Translations under genes and position numbers: made by a program
The notes under the pieces: model-generated
What the model was told of the DNA's origin: nothing
What the model saw: the letters and a program-made list of their open reading frames with translations, nothing else
Databases searched by the model: none
Origin: Paenibacillus sp.
GTDB lineage: Bacteria; Bacillota; Bacilli; Paenibacillales; Paenibacillaceae
Assembly: GCA_031254035.1 (NCBI GenBank)
Contig: JAIRVF010000008.1
Location: forward strand, 1 to 41,288
Direction of reading: 5' to 3'
DNA: 41,288 nt
In this document: in pieces, positions 7,204 to 15,439 of the stretch
Numbering within the stretch: the first letter of the stretch is position 1
Layout of the letters: every line of letters begins with the position of its first letter

Positions 7204-8898
7204 ATGTTGTATCAATGGGCCGCAGATGCGTTAAAAGCTTATGTTCCGCTGGAAACTGGACAAATCACAGAGCTATTCGAAATTCCACCTTCCGCGCAAA
7301 TGGGGGATATCGCCTTCCCTTGCTTTATGCTTGCCAAACACTTCAGAAAGGCGCCGCAGGAAGTGGCGAAAGATATTGCTCAAGCTTTCTGCAATTCTGT
7401 AATTAAAGCCGAGGCGGCAGGACCGTACGTCAATTTGAAATTCGATCGCACCCATTACAGCACTTTGATCATGGAAGCACTGTCATCCGAAAGTATTCCT
7501 GACATTGGGAAGGGCATGAAGGTAGTCATCGATATGTCCTCCCCGAATATCGCCAAGCCTATTGGCATTGGACATCTCCGTTCAACCATGATTGGAGCGG
7601 CCATATACAACATGTATAAACTTGCAGGTTACGACGTTGTCAGCGTCAATCATCTGGGTGACTGGGGGACGCAGTTTGGCAAGCAAATTGCCGCATACAA
7701 GCGCTGGGGAGATGACGAAGCATTATTGGAAAACCCGATTGGTGAATCGCTCAAATTGTATGTGCGTTTTCATGATGAGGTGCCTGAACATGACACGTTG
7801 GAGCCGGAAGCAAGAGAGTGGTTCCGGAAGCTAGAAACCGGGGATGAAGAAGCGCTGAAACTGTGGACATTTTTCGTGGACGTGAGCATGAAGGAATTCA
7901 ACCGGATGTACCAGCGGCTGAACGTCGTCTTCGATTATACGCTTGGCGAAAGCTTTTATAATGACAAAATGCAGCCTGTCGTAGATACTTTGAGAGATAA
8001 AGGTTTGTTGGAGGAGAGCGATGGGGCGCTGGTGGTCCGGCTGGATGATGAGGGAATGCCACCATGCCTGATCCTGAAGAAGGATGGAACAACCATTTAT
8101 CCGACAAGGGATCTGGCAACAGCGATCTATAGACATGATACGATGAAGGCGGAACGCCTCCTATATGTGGTAGGCAACGAGCAAAGACTGCATTTTGAAC
8201 AGGTATTTGCGGTGCTGCGGCGCATGGGAATGGATTGGGTTGATAGCTGCATTCACCTGCCATTCGGGCTCATGAAGTTCGAAGGCAAGAAAATGTCCAC
8301 GCGGCGCGGTAAAATCGTTGAGCTCGAAAAAGTGCTCGATGAGGCGGTTGCCCAGGCACTGGCCATAATTAACGACAAAAATCCGGGACTTGAGAATAAG
8401 GACCAGGTAGCGGAAGAGGTCGGGATCGGTGCGATTATTTTCGGCGATCTCAAAAACCAACGTTTAAACGAAGTGGATTTTTCACTGGAAGATGCTTTGA
8501 GTTTTGAAGGAGAAACGGGGCCATATGTGCAGTACACATATGCAAGAACGCAAAGCGTGCTCGCCAAGGGGGCGACCATGGATGAAACGTCAATTCCTGA
8601 AGCGGAATCGTCCCTATCTGGCATTGATTTGCTTGGGGATTCGGGCTGGGAGTTATTGAAGCTGTTGATCAGATTCCCCGAACATCTGCAGCGCGGTCTA
8701 CGCAACCATGAGCCTTCTGTTCTGGCGCGTTATGCTTTAGATGTGGCACAATTATTCAATCAATTTTATAATAAGGAAAGAATTGTCACAGACGAAGTGT
8801 CGACCCGGGCGGCAAGGCTCAGTTTAACGCGTCTGGCAGGATTGTCCTTATCACGGACGATGCGACTGCTCGGGATTCAGACACCGGAACGGATGTGA
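7204..8898 (+). CDS. argS: Arginyl-tRNA synthetase (class I), T-box controlled
   Basis: ATG 7204 is taken because AGGGG (7190-7194) is well spaced; an in-frame TTG at 7183 is less likely. The 564-residue enzyme charges tRNA-Arg in the cytoplasm. It has the ArgS N-terminal additional domain, the HIGH-type motif in KPIGIGHLRST, the region HLGDWGTQFG, the ArgS version of KMSKS (KMSTRRG), and the all-helical anticodon-binding C-terminus (ETGPYVQYTYAR, ending with LSRTMRLLGIQTPERM). The sequence differs noticeably from my recollection of the housekeeping Bacillus ArgS, and with T-box control it may be a second, starvation-induced copy; that is inference. The next gene, an ABC ATPase, follows 30 bp later. 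Confidence 0.95.
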   Translation: MLYQWAADALKAYVPLETGQITELFEIPPSAQMGDIAFPCFMLAKHFRKAPQEVAKDIAQAFCNSVIKAEAAGPYVNLKFDRTHYSTLIMEALSSESIPDIGKGMKVVIDMSSPNIAKPIGIGHLRSTMIGAAIYNMYKLAGYDVVSVNHLGDWGTQFGKQIAAYKRWGDDEALLENPIGESLKLYVRFHDEVPEHDTLEPEAREWFRKLETGDEEALKLWTFFVDVSMKEFNRMYQRLNVVFDYTLGESFYNDKMQPVVDTLRDKGLLEESDGALVVRLDDEGMPPCLILKKDGTTIYPTRDLATAIYRHDTMKAERLLYVVGNEQRLHFEQVFAVLRRMGMDWVDSCIHLPFGLMKFEGKKMSTRRGKIVELEKVLDEAVAQALAIINDKNPGLENKDQVAEEVGIGAIIFGDLKNQRLNEVDFSLEDALSFEGETGPYVQYTYARTQSVLAKGATMDETSIPEAESSLSGIDLLGDSGWELLKLLIRFPEHLQRGLRNHEPSVLARYALDVAQLFNQFYNKERIVTDEVSTRAARLSLTRLAGLSLSRTMRLLGIQTPERM

Positions 8899-8928
8899 AT
8901 GTAATTTCGGAAAGGAGAATTAAAGCTT

Positions 8929-9834
8929 GTGGCAATGGAAGAGAGGAAATACGAAGAGTTGATAACGATTCGGAATGCGGTTAAGGTATATAGTCGGCAC
9001 AAAGTTCTGCAGGATATTTCTTTAACGGTAACAAAAGGCGAATGTACCGCATTGGTGGGCAAAAACGGGTCAGGTAAAAGTACGCTGCTGCGGGTACTGG
9101 CTGGACTTACCCGCCCAACGTCAGGTACGCGGTCGGTCCGTGAGAGCAATATGACAATCGGTTATGTCCCGGAAAGATTCCCCCCACTAGCCTTCACACC
9201 CCAAGAGTTTTTAATGAGTGCTTCCGCAGTCCGGGGGATGGATAAGACATCGGCGGAGCAGGCGGTAACTAGTCTGCTTCGGCAGTTTGATATGGACCAG
9301 TATGCACATGTCCGGATGAACCGATTTTCCAAAGGCATGCTGCAAAAGATCAATTTAATCCAAGCGATGCTTGGACACCCGGATTTGCTGCTCCTGGATG
9401 AACCACTGTCAGGATTGGACGTGAAGGCACAGGAAAAGCTGCTGCATATGCTCGCCGCTATTAAACGAAATGGAACCGCGATTGTAATGTCCGTCCATGA
9501 GTCTACGTTGATCGAAGAAATCGCGGATCGCGTGCTGCTAATGAAAGACGGTGAGGTCATCCGCGAAACACGCGGGGAACTTCAGCAGGAGGCGACGATT
9601 ACGCGAATCGTCGTGCTGGGACTTGATCCAAGCGCGGTCGGGCAGATTTCGGAACATCCCGGTATTATCGACTGCACAACACATTTGGATGCTTGTGAGC
9701 TCGATGTATTACAGGATACGGTTGACCAAGTTTTGCGTCGGATTCTAGAGAGCGGAGGTTCCGTCATATCAGTCATTCCAGGCGGGGGAATGGACATTCA
9801 TTTGGCGGAGTGGCTGCAAACTGCGGCCCGCTAA
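8929..9834 (+). CDS. ABC transporter ATP-binding protein
   Basis: A 301-residue single nucleotide-binding domain of an ABC transporter. Visible are Walker A GKNGSGKST, a signature reading FSKGMLQK in place of LSGGQ (common in CcmA/drug-export type subunits), Walker B LLLLDEP followed by LSGLD, and the switch histidine in SVHE. A C-terminal extension of about 80 residues follows, as in gliding/antibiotic-export ATPases. The start is GTG 8929 with AAAGGAGAA at 8911; ATG 8935 is the alternative. It pairs with the permease that begins 7-16 bp after its stop. The substrate is unknown. It follows argS closely and might be co-transcribed, but I see no functional link. Confidence 0.9.
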   Translation: MAMEERKYEELITIRNAVKVYSRHKVLQDISLTVTKGECTALVGKNGSGKSTLLRVLAGLTRPTSGTRSVRESNMTIGYVPERFPPLAFTPQEFLMSASAVRGMDKTSAEQAVTSLLRQFDMDQYAHVRMNRFSKGMLQKINLIQAMLGHPDLLLLDEPLSGLDVKAQEKLLHMLAAIKRNGTAIVMSVHESTLIEEIADRVLLMKDGEVIRETRGELQQEATITRIVVLGLDPSAVGQISEHPGIIDCTTHLDACELDVLQDTVDQVLRRILESGGSVISVIPGGGMDIHLAEWLQTAAR

Positions 9835-9850
9835 GGAGGGAGTGAACCAA

Positions 9851-10561
9851 GTGACAGCATTAACCCGTTTTTTGTTGAAAAGTTATACAAGGAAGCATGC
9901 CTATTTTGCCCCGCTTGCGGCAACCTTGATCTCCATGTTTATACTGTATAGTTACAAACCCAATCCCGTTATGGACAGCTACGCCGTAACTTCTGTGTTT
10001 TTATTTATCGGTTCGGCTTGGATTGCCTTAAGTTTTCTGAATCATAGCAGTCCACAGCAGGAACAGATCCACATCATACATATTGGCAATATGAGGAAGT
10101 ACCTGCTCAGCCAGATTTTGGCACTGATCGTTCCCGTCATATTATGTACATTTATTTTCATACTCTATCCTATTGTGACGAAAATGTTTGGCGAGCCCGT
10201 CCAGGTGCATCAGCTTTTCCTGGCGATAAGCGCCCATTTCGTCATGGGACTTCTGGGCATTACGCTTGCGCTCTTCTTTCAAAAAGCCTGGATGCGTAAC
10301 GGCACAAGGGCAACAGCGGTTCTGGTGATTCTCGTCATTGTGTCTATCGGAGCCAAAGCCATCACTGGTTCGCTTCCGGACCCGCTTACTTGGCTCATCT
10401 GGGTTCTGCCTCCGGTATCACCAATGATGGACAGCCTTCTGAATAGCAAAACTGTTCCGGCTCCTGTAGCGTGGGGAACCGTTGGTTACGGAATAATTTA
10501 CTCCTTGGTCTTAGGGTTTGTTTATATGCTGGTTTCTGTCCGCAGAGATGCCCGGACTTAA
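9851..10561 (+). CDS. ABC transporter permease, six-helix membrane protein
   Basis: About 236 residues with six hydrophobic segments (near residues 20-40, 47-65, 90-112, 128-147, 155-172 and 208-230) and no soluble domain, typical of the membrane partner of a CcmA-like ATPase. GTG 9851 is preferred because AGGAGG (9834-9839), which overlaps the ATPase stop, is 11 nt upstream; the in-frame GTG at 9842 is too close. It is translationally close to the ATPase gene and the two should form one exporter in the cytoplasmic membrane. I cannot name a family or substrate. Confidence 0.8.
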   Translation: MTALTRFLLKSYTRKHAYFAPLAATLISMFILYSYKPNPVMDSYAVTSVFLFIGSAWIALSFLNHSSPQQEQIHIIHIGNMRKYLLSQILALIVPVILCTFIFILYPIVTKMFGEPVQVHQLFLAISAHFVMGLLGITLALFFQKAWMRNGTRATAVLVILVIVSIGAKAITGSLPDPLTWLIWVLPPVSPMMDSLLNSKTVPAPVAWGTVGYGIIYSLVLGFVYMLVSVRRDART

Positions 10562-10681
10562 GCTTTGACTAAAGCCAGGCAAATACCTCGTATCCTGGGC
10601 GATATTTACGGTTGATGATTAGATGCTCATCCATTAACATGGAAGTAGACGAATATCGCGTATTGATGGATAGGAGGGTAT

Positions 10682-11170
10682 ATGAAACAGACACGACTCT
10701 TGGACAGCGATCATTCCAAAGAATTATTTGCTTATTTTGGACTCGCGGTGTATTATTCGCAAGCGCTTGAGCAACAGCTTGTTAATTTATTAGTGTTAAT
10801 GAAAATTTCGCAGGGAGACATTCCTTCCGAGGAAGACGTTGCAGATATGTATTACAAGAAGCTGAGCAATTCGCTTGGCCAGCTGGTTAATGAAATTCAG
10901 CATCACTTCCCGTTCTCTCCTGATGAGACGATACAACTAAAAGAAGTGTGGAAGCAGCGGAATTACATCGTTCACGATTATTTTAAGGAACGCATTCAGG
11001 AGACCTTCAGCCCCGCGGGGCGGTCGAGAATGATCCGTGAATTGACCAGCTTCAAGGTGCAAGCCCAGGATTTGGAGCGCAAGCTGCAGAAATACACAAA
11101 TGAAATGTATGTAAAGCTTGGGCTCGACCAGGAATCGGACAAGGCCGGCATACATAAGGATAATATCTGA
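10682..11170 (+). CDS. Uncharacterised helical protein with a HEPN-like R-x4-H motif
   Basis: A 162-residue soluble, mostly helical protein with AGGAGGG 4 nt before its ATG. I do not recognise it from a named family. It contains RNYIVH (Arg93 to His98), which fits the Rx4-6H active-site motif of HEPN ribonucleases, set in the expected helix (EVWKQRNYIVHDYF) after an N-terminal helix with an acidic/polar face (YYSQALEQQLVNLL). HEPN proteins are often toxins paired with MNT nucleotidyltransferases, but no partner is adjacent: upstream is the ABC permease, downstream an anchored protein. The C-terminus is a charged coiled-coil-like helix (about 115-150). It could equally be a non-catalytic helical bundle. 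Confidence 0.75.
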   Translation: MKQTRLLDSDHSKELFAYFGLAVYYSQALEQQLVNLLVLMKISQGDIPSEEDVADMYYKKLSNSLGQLVNEIQHHFPFSPDETIQLKEVWKQRNYIVHDYFKERIQETFSPAGRSRMIRELTSFKVQAQDLERKLQKYTNEMYVKLGLDQESDKAGIHKDNI

Positions 11171-11227
11171 GAGGTATGCTTATGTTTAGGATGAGAATGG
11201 GATGGATTCATCAGATTTTGCCAATAA

Positions 11228-11354
11228 GGCGCGATCAAGAAAATGGCTGTTATTTTTTTGATCGCGCCTAGATCATTCGATTTGCCGAAAGTAGCTTAGG
11301 CGATGGGCGGTTTTCGTGCAAATTTGATTCACTATTTTTTTTTGATCTCGCCTA
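11228..11354. repeat. Two related inverted repeats in the gap after the HEPN-like gene
   Basis: First: GGCGCGATCAA (11228-11238) with TTGATCGCGCC (11258-11268), 11 bp perfect, 19-nt loop holding a T run. Second: TAGGCGA (11297-11303) with TCGCCTA (11348-11354). The right arms of both are preceded by TATTTTTTT and a GATC[G/T]CGCCTA sequence, so they look like diverged copies. The T run sits before the right arm, so they are not classical plus-strand terminators. Confidence 0.6.
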
Positions 11355-11406
11355 TATGAAACATTTACGAAACCGTCCTCGTCTGAGACAGTGGAGGTGA
11401 CCCTGC

Positions 11407-11952
11407 ATGGGAAATAAAAAGAAATTTGCGGTAGTTTTCATGGCAGTCTGCTTTCTAATAGCCGCATTATCCGTTTACACTTTATCAGATATTCCTGATC
11501 CCAAACTTGAAAATATTGCAACTGCCCAGAATCGTTTTTATCCGAAACAGAATATTACGCATATGGAGGCAGCCGAAATGGATAATAAATCGCTTCGGTT
11601 TATCCAAAATAACCAAAATAATAAGAGCGGTCAGGACCCAGTTGAACCGGAAGATGATGTTTCTGTTCAAGTGGAAAAGGTCAACGATCAGGTCAATAAA
11701 ATCGTATTGTCCAAATCCGACATGCCTAATCCGGGTTACGGGATCGCGATTGACCGCATCGAATTTCTCCCCGGACAAAAGGCCGTAGCATACTATCATT
11801 TCATAACGCCGGAGCCAGGAAAAATGTATCCGCAAGTCATTTCAACTGCAAAAGCTTCCTTTTATTTGGATAGCAAATATAAAGTAATCGTAAAAAGAAG
11901 TCCTGGTCAGGATGAATTACCGAAAACAATTCCTGGCCCTCAGATTCTTTAA
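11407..11952 (+). CDS. Small membrane-anchored or secreted protein, possible PrcB-like C-terminal domain
   Basis: A 181-residue protein with a lysine-rich start and one hydrophobic segment (about residues 7-26), consistent with a signal anchor or signal peptide; there is no lipobox cysteine. A polar linker (about 30-90, rich in N, Q, E, D) leads to a compact C-terminal domain (about 95-170) containing GYGIAIDRIEFLPGQKAV and later MYPQVISTAKASFYLD. That pattern reminds me of the PrcB C-terminal domain of protease complex subunits, but I would not insist. The ATG has GGAGGTGA 7 nt upstream. A terminator follows; it is probably a single-gene unit. Confidence 0.8.
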   Translation: MGNKKKFAVVFMAVCFLIAALSVYTLSDIPDPKLENIATAQNRFYPKQNITHMEAAEMDNKSLRFIQNNQNNKSGQDPVEPEDDVSVQVEKVNDQVNKIVLSKSDMPNPGYGIAIDRIEFLPGQKAVAYYHFITPEPGKMYPQVISTAKASFYLDSKYKVIVKRSPGQDELPKTIPGPQIL

Positions 11953-11967
11953 AAAAACATACGGCTA

Positions 11968-12005
11968 AAGACCCTTTCTCTATTTCCGGGGAAAGGGTTC
12001 TTTTT
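11968..12005 (+). terminator. Intrinsic terminator after the anchored protein
   Basis: Arms AGACCCTTTC and GAAAGGGTTCT flank an 11-nt loop and are followed by TTTTT. It may also serve the convergent oxidoreductase gene. Confidence 0.85.
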
Positions 12006-12053
12006 GTTAGCTATGATGTTTATGATCCGTAATTCAGTCATCCAGACCGATTT

Positions 12054-13052
12054 TTACAGGGCAACACGGATATGTTCTCTCGCCGATAGCAGGCATGCGT
12101 CAATGACTTTCATATTACGAATGGCATCGGCCGGCTCGAAACGAAGAGGGCTTTTGTTTGCAATGGCTTGAGCTAGGTGATCCGCTTGCAGCGCATATGC
12201 GTTGCAATGGGGCATCTCAATCTCTTGGCGTTCCCCGTGTACGGTCAGATAGAAGTTTCCGCTTCCGGCAGTTGGCCTAGCGAAGGCGGACGGAACTTCA
12301 ATGATGCCTTCAGTCCCGACGATCTCTAGTGGGTTCCGGAAAGCCGTCCACATTCCGCAATCGAAGGTAAGGGCAACTGAACCTTCGAATTCGAGGAGAC
12401 CGGAAGCCATCATATCAACATCGCCATGCTCACTGGAGAAAAAGGCTTGGACCGTCGCGGCAATCGGCTCTTTACCGAGCAACAGGCGGGCGGCACTGAT
12501 GGGATAACAGCCGATGTCATAAATCGAACCGCCTCCCCATTCCTTTTTGTAGCGGATATTTCCCTTGTCTCCCGCATTATTGAAGGTGAAGGCGCTCCGA
12601 ATCCCTCGGATATCCCCGATAGCGCCTGAATGGATGAGTTCCTTGATGCGGTCGTAGCGGGGATGGTAGCGGTACATGAATGCTTCCGACAAGTAGACGC
12701 CTGCGTCTACTGCGGCTTCGGCCATCTCGGCCGCTTCCGCCTCGTTCAAAGCAATGGGTTTCTCGCATAAAATATGCTTACCTGCCTTGGCGGCGCGGAT
12801 CGTCCACTCCTTGTGAAGATGATTGGGAAGTGGGATGTATAGGACATCGATCGTGGGGTCCGCAAGAATATCCTCATAACTTCCATAGGTATGGGGGATG
12901 TTCAATTCCGCAGCCGTTTGGTTGGCTTTGTCGATATCACGGCTCGCAATGGCGGCAACTTCATTGAATTCAGATTGCTGTATGCCTGGAATGACAGAAT
13001 ATTTGGCAATGTTCGCGCAGCCGAGGATACCCCATTTTAATTTTTGGTTCAT
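12054..13052 (-). CDS. Gfo/Idh/MocA-family NAD(P)-dependent oxidoreductase
   Basis: A 332-residue protein starting MNQKLKWGILGCANIAKY, with the Rossmann motif GxLGxANIA at its N-terminus, the family's EKP motif (HILCEKPIAL, the catalytic-site lysine), and the C-terminal alpha/beta domain with GGGSIYDIGCYPI. Members oxidise or reduce sugars, inositols or related cyclic compounds. The frame is open much further upstream (to 13250) but that part is low-complexity and has no homology character. AAGGAG lies 12 nt before this ATG; the ATG at 13061 is 3 nt from the same site. The substrate is not predictable. It is a single gene between two terminators. Confidence 0.92.
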   Translation of the reverse strand: MNQKLKWGILGCANIAKYSVIPGIQQSEFNEVAAIASRDIDKANQTAAELNIPHTYGSYEDILADPTIDVLYIPLPNHLHKEWTIRAAKAGKHILCEKPIALNEAEAAEMAEAAVDAGVYLSEAFMYRYHPRYDRIKELIHSGAIGDIRGIRSAFTFNNAGDKGNIRYKKEWGGGSIYDIGCYPISAARLLLGKEPIAATVQAFFSSEHGDVDMMASGLLEFEGSVALTFDCGMWTAFRNPLEIVGTEGIIEVPSAFARPTAGSGNFYLTVHGERQEIEMPHCNAYALQADHLAQAIANKSPLRFEPADAIRNMKVIDACLLSAREHIRVAL

Positions 13053-13287
13053 CGGATTCATCATCTCCTTCATTTTTTCGGATGAGGATTTTGCGAAAGA
13101 AAACAACAATTCATAGCAGTCTGCCTTTTTTGGAAAATATAGCATTATGATTATATTGTGATTATAAATTATCAGAATTAAAATTAATATATTACGATCT
13201 TGCAATGATACAACAGCGAGGATGATCCATGGGAGATACGGTGGTTCCATTTTTACGGCAGGAGTTTTTTTCTATTCGTTACAATTG

Positions 13288-13338
13288 AAAGACCCGCAAA
13301 AAGGTCACTTTATTCAAAGTGTCCTTTTTGCGGGTCTT
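13288..13338 (-). terminator. Strong hairpin terminator downstream of the BmrD-like gene
   Basis: A near-perfect stem: GACCCGCAAAAAGG and CCTTTTTGCGGGTC flank an inner CACTTT/AAAGTG stem. The minus-strand side continues TCTTT. It separates the exporter genes from the oxidoreductase gene. Confidence 0.8.
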
Positions 13339-13372
13339 TAACGTATGCGAATCAATTTCTTGCAGATTGACC

Positions 13373-15439
13373 TTATGCAAGCGAGGGAGCCGATTGTTTT
13401 ACTTGCGTACCATCGTTCGCTGGTGTTGATCCTTGCTGCAGCTGATACATTTGATAGTAGCGGCCGCCCAGCTGCATGAGATCATCATGTGTACCGCGTT
13501 CGACGATTTCCCCGCGATGCAGTACAAGAATCTGGTCGGCGCTGCGGATGGTTGACAGGCGGTGGGCGATAATAAACGTTGTCCGGCCTTTTTTCAGCAC
13601 TTCAAGTGCTGATTGGATCAGGCTTTCCGTTTCCGTATCGATATTGGCTGTCGCCTCATCAAGAATTAGTATAGCCGGGTCGTAGGCGAGTGCGCGGGCA
13701 AAGGAAATCAGTTGCCGCTGTCCTGCGGACAAGGTACTGCCCTTCTCGACTACAGGCTCGTCGAACCCCTTTGGCAGGTGGGCCAAAATCCGTTCCGCGC
13801 CGACATCGCGCAGCGCTTTTTCGATTTGCTCCCGCAAGATTTTTTCATCGCCAAGACTTACATTCGAAGCGATCGTACCCGTAAACAAGTATGGATCCTG
13901 CAGCACGATCCCCATATGATGACGGATCCACTGCTTCGGCAGTTCCTTGACATCTTGACCGTCAATGGTAATGGTTCCCTTTTGCGGGTCGTAAAAGCGG
14001 AACAAAAGATTGATGATCGAGCTTTTGCCAGAGCCCGTGTGGCCCACAAGCGCGACGGTTTGACCCTGCATCGCTTCGAAATTGATATTTTTAAGCACAT
14101 AGTTTTCTTTTTTATACGCAAAGGATACGTTTTTAAACTCGACATTGCCTTTGTAACGAGGCATCATACCGTCGGTAACGTTCTCGCCCGGCTCATCCAT
14201 GAGCGCAAAGACGCGGCCAGCAGATACCATCGAGGAGTCGAGTGCCGCCAGCTGGTTCACCATACCGGTAATCGGATGGAACAGACGTCCGAGAACATCT
14301 ACGAATGCATACAGTACGCCGAGTGACACCGCCGTTCCTCCTGAAAGGGAACCAAAGCCAAAGTAAGACAGAATGACTACAAAGGAAATGCTGCGCAAAA
14401 CATTAACCAAATTATGTGATGTAAAAGCGTTCAGATTCAGCATCTTATTCTGATGCTTCATATAATCGTCGTTTAAGGCTTCGAACTCTTCGCGGGTTTG
14501 CTTTTGGCGCCGGAACACACGGATAATGGACATTCCTTGGATCGATTCATTAATGATGGCATTGATTTCGCTTAGACGCGACTTGATGACTGTATTGTAT
14601 TTGGTTGCGAGCTTCCGGTACAGAATGATCCAGGCAATGAGGATCGGAATCACGAACAGGCAGATCAATCCTAGTCGCACATCCAGCAGGAAGAGGGCAA
14701 TATAGACACCAATAATGTATATAACGCCGGAACAGAAGTTGGACAGCACGGCTACAAACAGATCCTTTACTGCTTCCGTGTCATTGGTGATTCGTGATAC
14801 GACTTTCCCGGCAGGCAGCGTGTCAAAGAAATAGACTGGCAAACGCTGCATATGCGCATAAACGTCGTTTCTCAGCTTTTGTATGACTTTGTTGGCCGAG
14901 GATTGAAGCCAGTAAGTTTTGCCGAATTCCGTAAAGATGCTGATGATCAGGAAGACGGAATATAAACCGACAAGCTTTAAAATGCCGGGGATTTCCGGTT
15001 TGTAAAAGGAATACAGCTCGGCTGCGGACAGTTTCTCGGCTGGGTACTGCGACACCCTGTCACCATATTTAATGGTCATTTGACCACTCTCGTAACTGCG
15101 TTCGCCTTCCGGTGAAGCCACCGGCTGATTGATGAAATAAAAACTTCGGCCGGATTGCAGCAGCTGTACCTCGGTGCCTTTAGTCTCGCCCGGATCGAAG
15201 CGGTCTCCACGCTTGTAATAATGCCCCTTATATTCGGCGGCTTGTGCAGCCGACATCGTTTCATAATAAGGCCGTTCAATGCCTAGCATATGATCATCGA
15301 TCATCGTTTTGGCAATAAAAGGTCCGGCCAGTTCTGCGCCTACACCAATGGCGAGGGCAATAATGGCGGCAATGAATATGCCTTTCACGGTCAGGGCGTA
15401 TTGAAATAAACGTTTTCCCGTCCCGGGATTAGGAGTCAT
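13373..15439 (-). CDS. bmrD: Heterodimeric multidrug ABC exporter subunit, BmrD-like
   Basis: A 688-residue half-transporter (six helices plus one ATPase). Between helices 1 and 2 it carries an extra extracellular segment of about 100 residues (roughly 50-155), the hallmark of the BmrD/YheH subunit. The ATPase has Walker A GHTGSGKS (466-473), a non-canonical signature LSAGQ (570-574), and a complete Walker B with catalytic Glu595 (LILDEATANID). Its 5' end overlaps the partner gene by 11 bp, so the two are made together and should form one asymmetric drug exporter. Homologues expel several drugs in B. subtilis; the substrate here is inferred only from similarity. Confidence 0.92.
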   Translation of the reverse strand: MTPNPGTGKRLFQYALTVKGIFIAAIIALAIGVGAELAGPFIAKTMIDDHMLGIERPYYETMSAAQAAEYKGHYYKRGDRFDPGETKGTEVQLLQSGRSFYFINQPVASPEGERSYESGQMTIKYGDRVSQYPAEKLSAAELYSFYKPEIPGILKLVGLYSVFLIISIFTEFGKTYWLQSSANKVIQKLRNDVYAHMQRLPVYFFDTLPAGKVVSRITNDTEAVKDLFVAVLSNFCSGVIYIIGVYIALFLLDVRLGLICLFVIPILIAWIILYRKLATKYNTVIKSRLSEINAIINESIQGMSIIRVFRRQKQTREEFEALNDDYMKHQNKMLNLNAFTSHNLVNVLRSISFVVILSYFGFGSLSGGTAVSLGVLYAFVDVLGRLFHPITGMVNQLAALDSSMVSAGRVFALMDEPGENVTDGMMPRYKGNVEFKNVSFAYKKENYVLKNINFEAMQGQTVALVGHTGSGKSSIINLLFRFYDPQKGTITIDGQDVKELPKQWIRHHMGIVLQDPYLFTGTIASNVSLGDEKILREQIEKALRDVGAERILAHLPKGFDEPVVEKGSTLSAGQRQLISFARALAYDPAILILDEATANIDTETESLIQSALEVLKKGRTTFIIAHRLSTIRSADQILVLHRGEIVERGTHDDLMQLGGRYYQMYQLQQGSTPANDGTQVKQSAPSLA

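Noticed and set aside
13053..13250. N-terminal extension of the Gfo/Idh/MocA protein
   Set aside because: The extra residues are low-complexity, AT-rich in origin and precede the ribosome site; the Rossmann start at 13052 is more likely.
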